Below are positions 1-11,989 of a stretch of 64,000 nt of DNA, piece after piece (position 1 is the stretch's first letter; every line of letters starts with the position of its first letter). The DNA is from Anastatus disparis. Lineage: Eukaryota; Arthropoda; Insecta; Hymenoptera; Eupelmidae. The translations under genes and the position numbers were made by a program. The notes under the pieces were generated by a model. The model was given only the letters and a program-made list of their open reading frames with translations, was not told where the DNA came from and searched no databases. The stretch covers positions 3,667,501-3,731,500 of the forward strand of contig JAFFSR010000264.1 of NCBI GenBank assembly GCA_017163975.1, read 5' to 3'.

Positions 1-122
<122 letters not shown>

Positions 123-200
123 AACTGTAGACCTGTAAGTGTAGAACTGTAGAACTGTAAGTAATAAAATTTACGTATTATACATCTTTGATCCAATATT

Positions 201-1252
201 TTTGACTTGTATAAATTAAAATTTCATTTTTGGATTGAATTAGTAAAAGGCTCTAATATTTATTTAAATGAGTGGAAGTTAAGAAGTATCCATAGCGTTT
301 GCAATAAAAATCCAAGAGACATGACTAGGAAATTGATGAAAGCAATTCTAGGAGAAAAGGTCCTCAAAAAGAGTTCACCAACGGGGAAAAATGGTTGGGA
401 ACCTATCCCAGAAAATATTTACAATAGCGTCAATGTCGTCAATGACAATGCACCAAAAAAAGATATGAAATTTCACTTCAAGATTATAGACATGTTTTGA
501 CAGCATTATTTGCAACATCCCAGAGAGAATACTAAAAACTCAAAAGTAAAAACAAAAAATGAAAATATTAAAAAATCACAATTAAAATTAAAAATTGAAA
601 AAAAGATAGTAGAAAGAAAAATTAATGAAGATGAAAACGAGGATATGATAGAATGTAACAAACCAATAAATGATGTAGAAAAAATTGTAAAAAAAACGAA
701 AACTGTTGAAGAAAATGAAGAAAAAAATTTAAAAAATGAAGATGCAACAGAAAAACTTCTTTTAAAAGAAAGAGAGCAGCTAAGATTGGAAGAACTTCTC
801 ATGAAAGAAAAGAAAGAGCTAGAATTAGAAAAACAACTGGAATATGAAAAGGTACAGCTAGAAGAACAATTTATGAAAGAAAAGGAAGAGCTAGAATTAG
901 AAAAACAACTCGAAAATGAAAAGGTACAGTTAGAAGAACAACTTATGAAAGAAAAGGAAGAGCTGCTATCAGAACGAAGACACAAACCCATAGAAAATAA
1001 TGAAAATAAACTAAAACAATAAAAAAAGAATAAATCAAAAACAACAAATAAAAAAATAATAAATGATTCTAAAAAGAAAATAAAAAAAAAACTAACCTAA
1101 TTTTAAATAAACCAAAAGATCGAGCAGCTGAAAAGAAACAAGAAATGTTGTTTAAAAATGGAAAAGAAAAGAAATATAAAAATACAAAAAAACGTACAGC
1201 CGATACAAAAGAAAATGAAATTAATATACATAAGAAAAAGAAATATTCATAA
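201..1252 (+). pseudogene. BEN-domain and coiled-coil gene remnant
   Basis: The frame from about 201 encodes a BEN-like segment: a hydrophobic strand, then a stretch with NPRDMTRKLMKAILGE and a Ser-Pro-Thr-Gly-Lys turn, then PIPENIYNSV. BEN domains bind DNA or chromatin proteins in animals. A TGA at 498-500 interrupts the frame. The same frame then stays open to 1022 and encodes a Lys/Glu-rich coiled coil with two or three near-identical repeats built on KEKEELELEKQLE. A further basic Lys-rich tail in another frame (about 1106-1252) looks like the original C-terminus. No ATG precedes the BEN segment, so upstream exons or the 5' end are missing. BEN before the coiled coil is the reverse of the common order. 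The family call rests on pattern recognition. Confidence 0.55.
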
Positions 1253-2529
1253 TTTAATTTATTTCAATTAATTTATTTTGTTTTTTTAAATAAGTTTTGC
1301 AGTATTATCTTATTAGTATTTATCTTATTGTATCTTATTTACAATATTAATTTAATTGATAATGTACTAGTTTTTAAAATTCTTAATTTAATAAAAATCG
1401 TTGAATAAGAATGTTTTAACATATATATTTTTATACATAATTATCTACGTATTTGATCATACAAAGTTTATTTTTATATTATTTTTTTCATTTTAATTTT
1501 TTTAAATTTTGAATAAAGTTTAGTAAAAATTTCTTTGGATATCAATGTACTAACGGTATGCAAACGTTTGTTAATAATTTTTTGAGGATTAGAATGAATT
1601 TCTTTAAACCTAAAAAAAATAAATAAAGGAGTAAAATCTTGTATATCCATTTTTTTCAATTCATTAAAACGTTTGCCTAAGTTTTCACATATTTTAAAGT
1701 ACATTTGTAACTTTTAAAACGTTTAAGGAAATTTTCTTCAGATTGAACTAAATAAAAATTTATATTATTATTTATGACTCAAACTTAAAAATAATTTTTC
1801 TTAGTAAAATCGAAATCATTCTTAAATTTTCGATAGTTAGGTTCCAAACTTCTCCCAAATTTTAGCGAAATGTAATACAGAACAACCACATTAGTACGAA
1901 CCTCTATAAGACGAATTTCTTTACGAGGTTCTACTGTAATGTAACAATTTAACTTCGGCAAAGTCTCATTGTTTAAGTTTGAATAAAGTTAAACTAAACT
2001 TTAACCAAACACAATTTTCAGCGTCTCCTCCGTGCGAAATTGGCAAGGAAAACTAAATTTTGCTTAATATATTTTAGAGAAAATCAATTATTTTATATAC
2101 GTATACATAGTTTTAAAATCAATACCTACCTAAAATTTCATAGCCGTAAAAAATACTTTCACTAAAGTTTGAATAACTTATTTCATACTTTGCAAAACGT
2201 TGATTAATATTTCAATCAAGTTTTCCCAAACTTTGACCAAACTTGCATTGACTAATCAAAATTCCCTTGTTTTTTTCCCAAATTTTGCCTAAACTTCAAC
2301 GAAACTTACTACGATAAATCTAGCTTCTCTCAATCTTTTCTTAAACTTTCCCCGCAATTGTCACAACAAAAATAAACTTTTCATAACTTCGATCAACCTT
2401 TTACTAAAGTTCTCCCAAACTTTCACTAAACATACAAATTTAAAACATCAAGTTTGGTTCAGTCCCATTGTCCAAGTTCGGGAGATGTTCTCCGAAACAA
2501 AGACTTCTACCAAAGGTAATTTTTTTACG

Positions 2530-2530
<1 letters not shown>
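1253..2530. other. AT-rich stretch without a recognisable gene
   Basis: No supported reading frame. Between about 1850 and 2460 there are many loose repeats of a CCAAACTTT/AACTTCA type motif, suggesting an old degenerate repeat. Confidence 0.5.

Positions 2531-2564
<34 letters not shown>
2531..2564. repeat. (TA)n microsatellite, left flank of Helitron
   Basis: About 17 TA units end exactly where the TCTCTATATAATAAAG Helitron-type terminus begins. A matching (TA)n tract follows the other end of the element at 20448. Confidence 0.95.
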
Positions 2565-2569
<5 letters not shown>

Positions 2570-2580
2570 ATATAATAAAG
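2565..2580 (+). other. Helitron 5' terminus
   Basis: TCTCTATATAATAAAG starts with TC, directly after an A at the end of the (TA)n tract. Rolling-circle elements of this class start with TC and have no terminal inverted repeats. Confidence 0.65.
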
Positions 2581-2639
2581 ATATATCGCCTACGCCGCCG
2601 CCGCCGTGTATAAGAATTTTATGTGCCCTCAGTCAGCTG

Positions 2640-2880
2640 AAATTCAGCTAAAATTTAGCTGAAAGTTAGCTAAAAGTTAGCTGAAATTCAGATAAAATTT
2701 AGCTGAAAGTTAGCTGAGAGATAGCTGAAATTCAGATAAAATTTGGCTGAAAGTTAGCTGAGAGATAGCTGAAATTCAGATAAAATTTAGCTGAAAGTTA
2801 GCTGAGAGATAGCTGAAATTCAGATAAAATTTAGCTGAAAGTTAGATGAGAGATAGCTGAAATGTAGTTTATTGTTAGCT
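2640..2880. repeat. 44-bp minisatellite near Helitron 5' end
   Basis: The phrase ATTCAGATAAAATTT recurs at 2686, 2730, 2774 and 2818, a period of 44 bp. Each unit also contains AGCTGAAAGTTAGCTGAGAG. The copies are nearly identical, so the expansion is recent. Confidence 0.9.
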
Positions 2881-3613
2881 AATTTAATTAATTGTTATTT
2901 AAGAACGTTCTCTTGGAAATTGATATTGATTTTCTTAAAATATCAATTTAAATTATTGGAATAAGTAGATCTTTGTAAGCTCTTTCAATTTCATTTTTTA
3001 TATAGCATGCCATATTAATTTTTAAATAATCAGCTTCTAAAGTTGCGATATTTAACACAGGAATACTATAGTCTGCCTCTTCCTGACTTACGTTTTACTT
3101 AACGACTCTTTAAGTTTTCTTAGAATTTTTTTAAAAAACATTTTTTCACGTAATAACTATTCAATCGGTATAAAGAAAAGTTAGGCAAACGATACTAAAT
3201 TTTGAGTTATTGATATTTAAAAGATAGAAAATGCACGAATTCTATTTAATAAACATGAATTTTGCTTGTGCGTGTAGAAACGTGCTCAAATTATTGCTGC
3301 GCCATCATAGGTTAACTTTATATAAAAGAACTACTATTAAGTTGAGTACAATTGCTCGCAAGAGAACGTCCTTAAATTAAATTAAAAGCTATTATTAAAA
3401 TACCATAGTCAATACCATAGCTGATAGAAGTGGGAAAGTATAGAATCTAGGTATGTATATTTTCTGGTTTTTTTGTTTTAAATAATCGATATATATATAA
3501 TGTTTGAAAAAATTTTAAACAAACATATATTAGTTAAAACAAAAGAAACCATTACATCTGTTTTGACATAACTTATTTCATAATATATAATTCATTAAGT
3601 TTAATAACCTAAA

Positions 3614-4059
3614 ATGGTAGCTAAACATCAAGAAGAAGAAAAGGTAATTTTATTTTTTATAAATAAATTTAGAATAATAGGAATTTTTTTTTTTTTTAAA
3701 TAAAATAAATAAAATTTTAATAATATTTTTAATTTTTGGATATTGTGTTGGATTTGCATCCAATTCAATATTTCATAGAAACTGAAAATTCACCCGATCA
3801 AGTAGAGGATGAATATATATCGGATAATTCCGATAGTTCTGACCAAGAAACTCTGTCCGTAGCACAAGGGCCTTTGTGCCATGAAGAATCATGGGACTCG
3901 CCCTTATGCGATTCAATTTGCAATATTTGTCAAAAAAATTTAGGAGACACGCCTTCTGCAGTGGAAATATTTATAGGTTATTTTAATATTCTCTTATTAT
4001 TTAAAACGTTATTCATTTAAATATAATATTTTATTTTTTTAGAGTATTTTTTAAAATAA
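3614..4059 (+). CDS. Small acidic Cys-rich protein, three exons (copy 1)
   Basis: Unrecognised family. Exon 1 (3614-3643) encodes ten residues starting MVAKHQ and ends at a GTAATT donor. Exon 2 (about 3739-3976) encodes an acidic Ser-rich segment, then VAQGPLCHEESW and PLCDSICNICQ, giving Cys in a C-x10-C-x3-C-x2-C pattern that could bind zinc. Exon 3 (4043-4059) adds a few residues and a TAA. The phases fit across both introns. The exon 2 acceptor is degraded: GG stands where copy 2, at 28846-29347, has AG, so this copy may not splice. Two copies with the same intron positions show it is a real gene family. It lies about 1 kb inside the Helitron 5' end and could be captured or element-encoded cargo. 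Confidence 0.6.
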
Positions 4060-4811
4060 TCGGTCACGCATGGCTTTTCAATGAAGAAAGTACGAGTTAA
4101 AAAAATAACAGACTTCCAGTATTATAAACAATGTTTGAGGTTTTCAACTCTTTATAATATTTAGAACGACCAAATGAATTGTTCTTTCTTCTCTTTTTTT
4201 TCGAAAGCTTGCCTTATGTATATGAGTTGAAATATTTTTTTTGTCAATGGAACACGTGGAGCTTATTAATGCACCTTCGTCGTCGTATATATCACGCATA
4301 TTTATTGTTCTTGCACTCCTTTTTTTGGGTTCTTTATTTTTTTTTTCGGTTTAGGAAGATTGTCAATGAAATATTTTTTCGGTTAATAGTATGAAACACG
4401 GTACACTTATGTTAAAACGCTTGCTAATATACACTTTTGTATAAATCGTGGGAGTGGAATAATTTTACTATTATCTAATTTGAAGTTAAAAAAAAGAGGA
4501 CCTTTTTCGTTTGTTCATTATTCACATTATGCTACAATATTGAAAGCAATAAATTATATTTATTACAGTTATGTGTATTTAAAATCAAACGCTTATAGTA
4601 AAATTAAAGAAAAAATTTAGCGAATTATTTGAATAATATAAAAATAAAGCTTTGTTGAAATATTGTGTTCACAAAAAAAAAATTATAAAAAATATTTTAT
4701 TAAGATAAAATAATGCTTGCAAGATCGGACTTTGACGACCTTCAATGAAGAAAGTGCGAGTTTTTTTAAAAAAAAAAAAGGATAACCCGATACAACTACT
4801 TGGAAAAAAAA

Positions 4812-4884
4812 AGTCGAGACCGGGATTCGAACTTAGTAACCTAAGATTACGAATCCAACGCTCTACTGACTGAGCCACTCACCA
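4812..4884 (-). pseudogene. tRNA-like sequence, Thr(CGT)-type, degenerate
   Basis: On the minus strand there is a good A box (TGGCTCAGTCAGTAGAGCG) and a B-box-like GTTCGAATCCC. A seven-base anticodon loop TTCGTAA gives anticodon CGT. The acceptor stem does not pair and the T stem is poor. This looks like a decayed tRNA or the head of a tRNA-derived SINE. Confidence 0.6.
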
Positions 4885-5889
4885 GCTTATCAAAAAATAT
4901 ATTTTTATTGTTCTTTTTATTATTTTTAACCATTGATTTATTATCTTGATTTTGACAAGTTAAAATGTTACTTGCGACTCAAAATTTTCTCTTTCCGTCC
5001 ACTTGCATACTTATCCAAGAAAATATTATTGTAAACGATCCTTGGAGTATAAAAAAAAATGCTTGAGATCTATTGTGTGTTAGATTGTTGGAAAGCTCAT
5101 GATTTGTATGTTATTAGCTAGCAGATATACATCCTAGGAGTCGGGTGGGGTGGTTTAATTTGATGGAGTTGACCTTGACCAATGGAAGATGAAGAGTGTT
5201 GTTAAGAACAAGGCCATAAAAGAGATGGAGTCCGAAAAGTTTTTATTGTCCGATTTAAATCGACAATCGTTATAAAAACATCAACTGGAGAAACGATTTC
5301 ATAATTTATTTGATTTTTCTTTATCTTTTTCTATTACCAATTTTATTTAATGTACAGTACCATATCGGTTGTATGATTCAAAGTAACAGTTTTATATATT
5401 TTTTGTATCGTTTGTTTATTGAGAAAAGGGTAAGTATAAAATATTAAAATATAAAATATTAAACACCTCGGAATTTATAGTTATTTGCATGTTTTTGATC
5501 CGGTAGGTTCAAATTTAACATTTTTTATAAATTTACAATAAGTAAATTAATAATGTATTTAATAACTAAATTATCTTATTGGTATAACATGCAAAAATAA
5601 AAAAAATAAAGTCACAAGAAAAAACAAAGTTTATAATTCTTTTTAAATTTGTTTAAACTATATTCGTCTTATTAAAGAGTTTAATTAAATAACTATAAGA
5701 AGTTTATTATCAAATTAGTTATCACTTACTTAAATGAATACAGTAATAATTTGAGGTTAAAGTGTTTGGTCAATTGCATAAAAATTTATATTATATATTG
5801 TTCAAAATTAGTGCTAATTCTCTTAAAATTAGAATAGAAAATAAATCACCTATTTCCGTTTAAATTTTATTGTAATTTCTATATCTTAA

Positions 5890-6027
5890 TAACTTTTGAA
5901 CTGTAAAATAAAGATGTGATCACTATTAGCGGAATTAAGATTAAAGTGAATGAAATTCATAACTTTTCAACTGTAAAATAAAGATGTGATCACTCTTATA
6001 GGAATTAAGATTAAAGTGAATGAAAAT
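5890..6027. repeat. 70-bp tandem duplication
   Basis: Two adjacent units beginning TAACTTTT, at 5890 and 5960, share ACTGTAAAATAAAGATGTG and GGAATTAAGATTAAAGTG with few differences. Confidence 0.9.
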
Positions 6028-6344
6028 AACAGAAAAAAATGGTAATTTAAACATAAATTATAGAAAACAAAATACAATAATTATTTCAATTAATATTAGA
6101 AATGAGTAAATGTACATCTGATTTACATAAAATGCTTTATTTCCACCTCAACTATAGCCGCTTTGTTAACTTAAGTAATAAATAATCATCATTGTGCATA
6201 CTTACATACATACTTATATATATACATACAACAAGCTAATGCATTTCTTTTCTTTAAGTTCAGCCATATAATGAAAAGAAAGTTTAAATCTATTAGTACA
6301 AGTGTAGTGTCCGTTTTACATCTTCTTAAAAAAAACAATCTTAT

Positions 6345-6720
6345 TAGATAAAGATAGAAATTAAATTTTTTTATACAAATTACAATGATATAGATATGTA
6401 TCATGCACAGTATCCCAACTTTCTACAGAATTTTCATTATCAGAAATTTTTTTTTTTCTTCATCGCTTGAATCCTCTAAGCTGTAAAGATTGAAATAAAT
6501 ATTATATTACATTGTTATCATTTTATATATTATTTTTTAATAATTAATATTTGCATAAAATATATATTACGAGTAGTAATTATTTGAAAATGATGCTTCT
6601 TCAGAGTCGTCGCTTGCAACTGATTCTTTTTTGTTTGTACCAATAGTTCAGTTTTTTTCTAATTCATCTAGAATATCGAATTTAAATGTTATTCGAAAAT
6701 TCAAGTATGTAATTTCTTTA
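6345..6720 (-). pseudogene. Possible acidic two-exon gene fragment
   Basis: On the minus strand, one open stretch (about 6720-6570) encodes an acidic run with KESVASDDSEEASF, broken by a TGA. After an intron-like gap with a TTACAG acceptor, a second stretch encodes LEDSSDEEKKK and ends at a TAA near 6345. The acidic composition and exon-like borders are the only evidence. Confidence 0.22.
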
Positions 6721-9351
6721 ATCTAAAATAATCAAATATTAAACATAAAACAGTTGATTTTTAGACATCAATGAAATATTATAAACTTAAATTTTAAAGT
6801 AATTATAGTAATTGAAAAATAACCTTTTTAAAAAAACTATAGGTTATTTTATACTATTATTCTAAACATTTTAATATAAAAATTTATAAACGAAATTTAA
6901 ATATAATATCTTACGATAAGTGTTTTTTGTCTTCATGTGAAATTTCACGTTAAACAATTTTATTCTTGTGTGCATTGATGTAATTTCTTGTTGAACAATA
7001 CTTTTTTAGTATGACATAGATTTCCCTTCTGTTTTAATTTTGTGTTAATACACAGAAAAAATAAATCGGGAGAAATTCATTACACCCTCTACTGCTATGA
7101 TGCGCGTAAGCAATGATTCCAGTGTATACATGATCGATTTAACAGTACTACGTAAATACAACAAAGTTGAGAGATGCTTGTCGTAACGGTAACCTTACAA
7201 CGTTATGTTTTTGACGTATATTAGTATCAATCGAATAGCAAGATTGTGCAAATCAATTTCTTTCATTATATTATTTAAATATTAATGTTTTATATTGTTA
7301 TTAAATAACCTATTTTTGTTTACTTAAATAATTCGAAATTTTTAAACAAAATTAAAATGAATATAGTCTATTTACGTAGATCGAAAATTTTTTTTTAGTT
7401 TATTTTAATCTATCAAATTAGAAGGTTCATATAAATTAAACGCGAGTTAATTATTTATCGTAAATTTTTAAGGAATAGTAAAATTAAAACAAACTCAAAA
7501 ATTTGCGATCCTTTAAAATTAATTTGTTTTATTCACAATTTATTATTTTAAATTTTATTGTGCAAATACGGATAAGAAAAGATAATCAAGAATATTTCTG
7601 AAGTCAAGACAATATAAATTAATAGTAGTTTTCAAATTTTCAAAACGGAATAAATATAATAATATTATTATATTTTATATTGTAATTGTTTTTAAAAATA
7701 AGGTGAGTGAAATTTTGAGAAAATGAATTGTATAATAAAAATAGTGTTTTTGAAATTTGAAAATTTAATAAATGATATGTATAGTCATAAAGTTAATAAC
7801 GTTTTATTTTATAACAAATGATATGGTATTCCGAAAATAATATAATTTGAAATTAATGATTGAGAAAAAATTCAAAATTTTAATAACAAATGTTCCCGCA
7901 GGGGTCTTTATTTCTACACATTTCGTGACAAGGTTAATTAGCTGATTTTCGTATTCACGATTATACGAGTTTTATTATTCGTTATTTCTGCGTAAGAAAA
8001 ATTATTATTCGTGGAGTGTTGTAAATTAATGTTTGTGCTAAATAATGAATTATTATGTTAATTTTTTTAATGCACTTTCCGCGTAGTGTACATGGAAAAA
8101 CTTTTGAATGTTATATAAAATAAATTTTTTCCAGGAAAATTAGAAACTTATAAAATTGAATGGATTGTTAACTTTTCAAAATAAAATATTGATTTTTTAT
8201 TAATATTAAAATATTTATCAATAAAAATTTATTTGAAAAGTGAAAAAATCATAATTCACTTTTTGCATGATGTACTATTTCTTGTTTTTTTTATAAATAA
8301 GCCCAGAGAGTGTAAATTTGGACCTTCAAAATAAGGATAGCGTCCAAAAATGAACTAAAATTTTCGCATTTTGGAAAAAAAAATTTTATAATATTGAAAA
8401 ATTCATTGAGTTACGGCAATCATATAACTGCAATTCATTTTGAATTTTATACGCTGTCTTCTCATTTAATATTAAACAGATTTTAGGGTTACAGGAAAAA
8501 AATTGTTGCCCAAGTCATGATTTATATATACGGGATATCGGAGTTGTTTAAAATAATTTTCGCTTTTTTATTTTATTTATATCTTTTTAAAATCATTATT
8601 TAAATATATGTAATGACTTGTCCGCACTACAGCTATGTTGATACAATACTTTTCGTTAAAATAAAAATTTAATTGAACCTGTTATCCTTTTATGAACTTT
8701 GAAGAAAAATTAGATGTCAAGCTCGATAAACCTCAAAATATTATATATTTAAAGATTGTTTGTAACTTTATATGTATAATGTTTTGGTAAATTTTTTTAA
8801 CTTGTCCGCACTCGTGATTAATATTGCAAACTTTCTTGCAGTAGCAAAAAAATTTGATTTGAGACACTCTTTACTAATAAACTTTAAATGAAAATATTAT
8901 TAAGAAGAAGGAAACTCCGACATGCTGTTAATGCATAAATAAATATTCCCATTATTTTTTCATCAAATAATTTTTTCAATTAAACATAATTAATTTTTTC
9001 GTATTTACAAATATATTGTAATCAAATAAATGATAAGTTTACATCAATAATGTTGGAGATGAAAGTAAGTCATTGATGAAAATGTTTATTGATTATATAC
9101 GCACAAAAATTAATTTCAATTTCTTTCGAAAGCAAATTAAATACTACATTTATTATATGTACACAAACAATTTTTTAGTTATAATTAATGATTTTAATAT
9201 AATAAAAAAATATACATAATTGTATATATGTATATATATTCTTTAATACAAATATTTTTTTTATATATCAGTAAAAAATTGAATAAATTACATAACAAAA
9301 ATTTTTTATAAATTCATTGATATTGAATTATTCTTAATCAAAATGTAGATA

Positions 9352-10537
9352 ATGTCAAACAAAAGAAGTTACGATGAAAATAATAGTGGAGAAAGCTCAC
9401 AAAAAAAAGAAAAGAAAATTCCTTATAGCACAAATGAATTTTTAAATAACAAATTAATAGTTGGAGATAAATCTGGGTAATTACAATAAAAAATTATAAT
9501 ATTTTAATAAAATATGTTATAAATAATTAAAAATTATTAAAAGTTAATATTTATAGATACATTGTTGAATATATAGATGAAATAATAGAAAGACAAACAT
9601 TTACCAATAGAACAAACAAAACCAAATTTTCAGTTTTTAAATTTATTTTAAATAATTCCTATGGAATGAAAATTCAATGCAATATTTATGATGATAATAT
9701 TGATAAATTTTCTAATCAACTAAAATTAAATGAAGTAATTTATTATAATAATTTTTATCATATTTTCTATAACTTAATTATATAATAATTTATTATATTT
9801 TATTATTATATAGAAAATTTTATTAGAAAATGTTACAGTTATAAAAGCATCAAATTTTAACAAAGGAAATTATATAAACGAATTGAATTTGAAATACTAT
9901 TCATCAATTTTAAATTTAGGTGAAATCAATATTACATAGTATATTAAATAAATGTATAAATTATTATTATTTTATTTTATATTTAGGAAAAGCTGATGTA
10001 ACAAAATTTAAGAAACCAATAAAAAAAAATTTAAAAGAAATTTCAGATATTGGATTAATAAGTAAATTTATAAAATATAATATATTTTTTAATAAAACAA
10101 TATTAATATAATTTAAAAAGCTATAATCAATCAATTGAAAACTATACATATATAATTTTAGAAATTCAAGGTTACTTAAAAAATTCTTTCGTGCCAAAAA
10201 TGAAAAATAATAACAATATATTTTTTTCATCAATAACTGATGGTACAAATAAATTAGATATTTTATTACATACCGATAATACAGATAAGCTTAATATTGA
10301 AAGGGGGACAAAATTAGAAATTATTGGAGAGTTGGAAGAATCAGGTTAATAAATTTAAAAAAATTAAAAATAAATATTGTAATAAACATTATCAATTTTT
10401 ATTAAAATATATTATTTTCAGGAATAACATATATTTTAAAAATTCAAAGTTTTGAAAATATTAAAATTTTAAATGATACTAAAATGGAATTAGAAGATTT
10501 AATTATAGCAAATGATATAATTTATAATAAAAAATAG
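9352..10537 (+). CDS. Helitron RPA-like single-strand DNA-binding protein, six exons
   Basis: Exons 9352-9476, 9557-9734, 9814-9919, 9987-10061, 10162-10344 and 10422-10537 join in phase through five GT-AG introns to give about 260 residues, starting MSNKRSYDEN and ending IYNKK. Two OB-fold-like blocks resemble RPA70-type proteins. The first has FKFILNNSYGMKIQCNIYDD, then NQLKLNEKILLENVTV. The second has FFSSITDGTNKLDILLHTD followed by GTKLEIIGELEESG and YILKIQSFENI. RPA-like genes are a known Helitron accessory and would protect or load single-stranded intermediates in the nucleus. The phase-perfect introns suggest this gene is intact. A diverged host RPA fragment is the alternative. Confidence 0.75.
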
Positions 10538-10689
10538 GTAATATTAAAAGTATTCATATGTACATATATTTATTAATTTTGTATATACTGTATTTTATAT
10601 TATATAATTATAACTTTTGAATATTATCATTAATAAATTTTAAAAATTTTATATTATTTTCAGTGAGTAATTACAACATTACAATATTA

Positions 10690-10960
10690 ACATCTGTGTG
10701 TTTATAGTTCAAAATTCTCGTCTTCGTAAATAATGTACGTAAATAAGAACAGTATTTATTTTTAAACATTATTTTTGATAAAATTTCTTTATTTATGAGG
10801 TACTATCGTTCGATGTTAACATCTGTAGATCAATAAACATTTCTTTGTGCTTCAAAATTTTTAAAAAATTTGTCTTCTTAATTCAAGTACGTAAATAAGA
10901 ATATTCTTAATTTTTAAATATAAGTATTCATCATATTTCTATATTTATTAAGGTATTAAA
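10690..10960. repeat. Diverged ~165-bp tandem duplication
   Basis: Two neighbouring segments share TCAAAATTCTCGTCTTCGTAA-like and GTACGTAAATAAGAA phrases followed by a TTTCTTTATTTAT/TTTCTATATTTATTA tail. They lie between the RPA-like gene and the small two-exon gene. Confidence 0.6.
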
Positions 10961-11052
10961 AATCTATTAATTAATTATTTCATAATTTTCTAGATCAACA
11001 GTTTATTCAATAATACATTTTTTTTAAATTTCTTGTATTTTGTTAATCAACA

Positions 11053-11336
11053 ATGGATAATCAAGATCAAATTCAAGGTAATTAAATGAATTTTATTGTT
11101 TAAAATAAAATTATAATCAATTTTAATAAATAAAAATATTAATTTTAGATTATTTAAACTATGAAAAAAAATATTATGATTATTTAAAGAAATTAGATAA
11201 TGAAGTTCAATTAGAAAATGTAAATCTAAAACTAATGAAATTAAATGTTAATAGTGTTGTTATAAAAAAAAAAGAAAAAAAAATTCGAAAAAAATTAATA
11301 AATAATTATAAAATAAAACGAAATAATATTTTTTAA
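11053..11336 (+). CDS. Small basic coiled-coil protein, two exons
   Basis: Exon 1 (11053-11077, starting MDNQDQIQ) and exon 2 (11149-11336) join in phase through a 71-bp GT-AG intron to give 70 residues. The product has a helical Leu/Lys/Glu segment (YLKKLDNEVQLENVNLKL), then a very basic tail (KKKEKKIRKK). No family is recognised. It lies between the RPA-like and OTU genes on the same strand, so it is probably an element gene. A nuclear or nucleic-acid-binding role would fit the composition but is inference. Confidence 0.5.
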
Positions 11337-11446
11337 TTTTAAGATTAAATTTAGTAAGAAAATAATTTAAAAATATTTCTGAATTTATAAAAATATAAAT
11401 TTATATCTTTAATCCTTATTGAATCATTTATTAAATATTAATTACA

Positions 11447-11938
11447 ATGTATTATTCAAATTATAACGTTAAAATTAATATCAAAGCAGATGGTAATTGT
11501 TTATTTCGAGCCTTTTCATATTTTCTTTATAATGATCAAGAAAATCATAATAAAGTTAGATTAAAAATTGTAAATTATGTTATAAATCATTGGTCAACTT
11601 ATGAACCATTTTTATTAGGTGATGAATCACATGATATAGCAATTATTGATTCAAATACTTATCAAAATTATATGTCATCTAATCATGTTTTTGGCGGAGA
11701 AACAGAAATATATGCTTTTGTTAAAATTTATAATATATTTATTTCCATTTATCAAGAGGGATTTATAATTCCTAGAGAATATGGTCCACAAAATTCGCGA
11801 AATAAATTAATACTTTTATTATCTGGAATGATTGATACTGGACATTATGACATTATAGATTATAATAATACATATTTTAAGAAAGATTATAAAAACTTTT
11901 ATCATAGAAATTATTATTCAAAAATAAAAATTTCATAA
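11447..11938 (+). CDS. OTU-family cysteine protease (Helitron accessory)
   Basis: A 163-residue single-exon protein with a classic OTU N-terminus, KADGNCLFRAFSYFL, giving candidate catalytic Asp15 and Cys18. A late GHYDII supplies candidate His133. Between them are the usual OTU elements LRLKIVNYVINHW-like helix, WGGETEIYAF-like segment (here FGGETEIYAF) and a hydrophobic strand. OTU proteins remove ubiquitin. OTU domains occur in Helitrons, often fused to the Rep-helicase, and here the domain is a separate upstream gene. It is short for an OTU protein but holds the whole core. No frame damage is seen. Confidence 0.85.
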   Translation: MYYSNYNVKINIKADGNCLFRAFSYFLYNDQENHNKVRLKIVNYVINHWSTYEPFLLGDESHDIAIIDSNTYQNYMSSNHVFGGETEIYAFVKIYNIFISIYQEGFIIPREYGPQNSRNKLILLLSGMIDTGHYDIIDYNNTYFKKDYKNFYHRNYYSKIKIS

Positions 11939-11989
11939 ATAGTAAAAGATGTATTGAAAATTTAAGTGAAGTAAAAAAATAAAAAAAAG

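Larger units (their letters stand above)
4060..9351. other. Helitron interior with no convincing coding gene
   Basis: More than 5 kb of AT-rich sequence. It holds a tRNA-like sequence (4812-4884), a 70-bp tandem duplication (5890-6027), a weak acidic exon-like pair on the minus strand (6345-6720), and a segment (about 8620-8815) that reappears in reverse orientation at about 29487-29690. The rest shows nothing I can name. Confidence 0.5.

Noticed and set aside
4669..4878. Minus-strand frame starting MAQSVERWIRN
   Set aside because: Its start is the A box of the tRNA-like sequence and the rest is T-rich, a common false frame.
4812..4884. Functional tRNA-Thr gene
   Set aside because: The acceptor and T stems do not pair.
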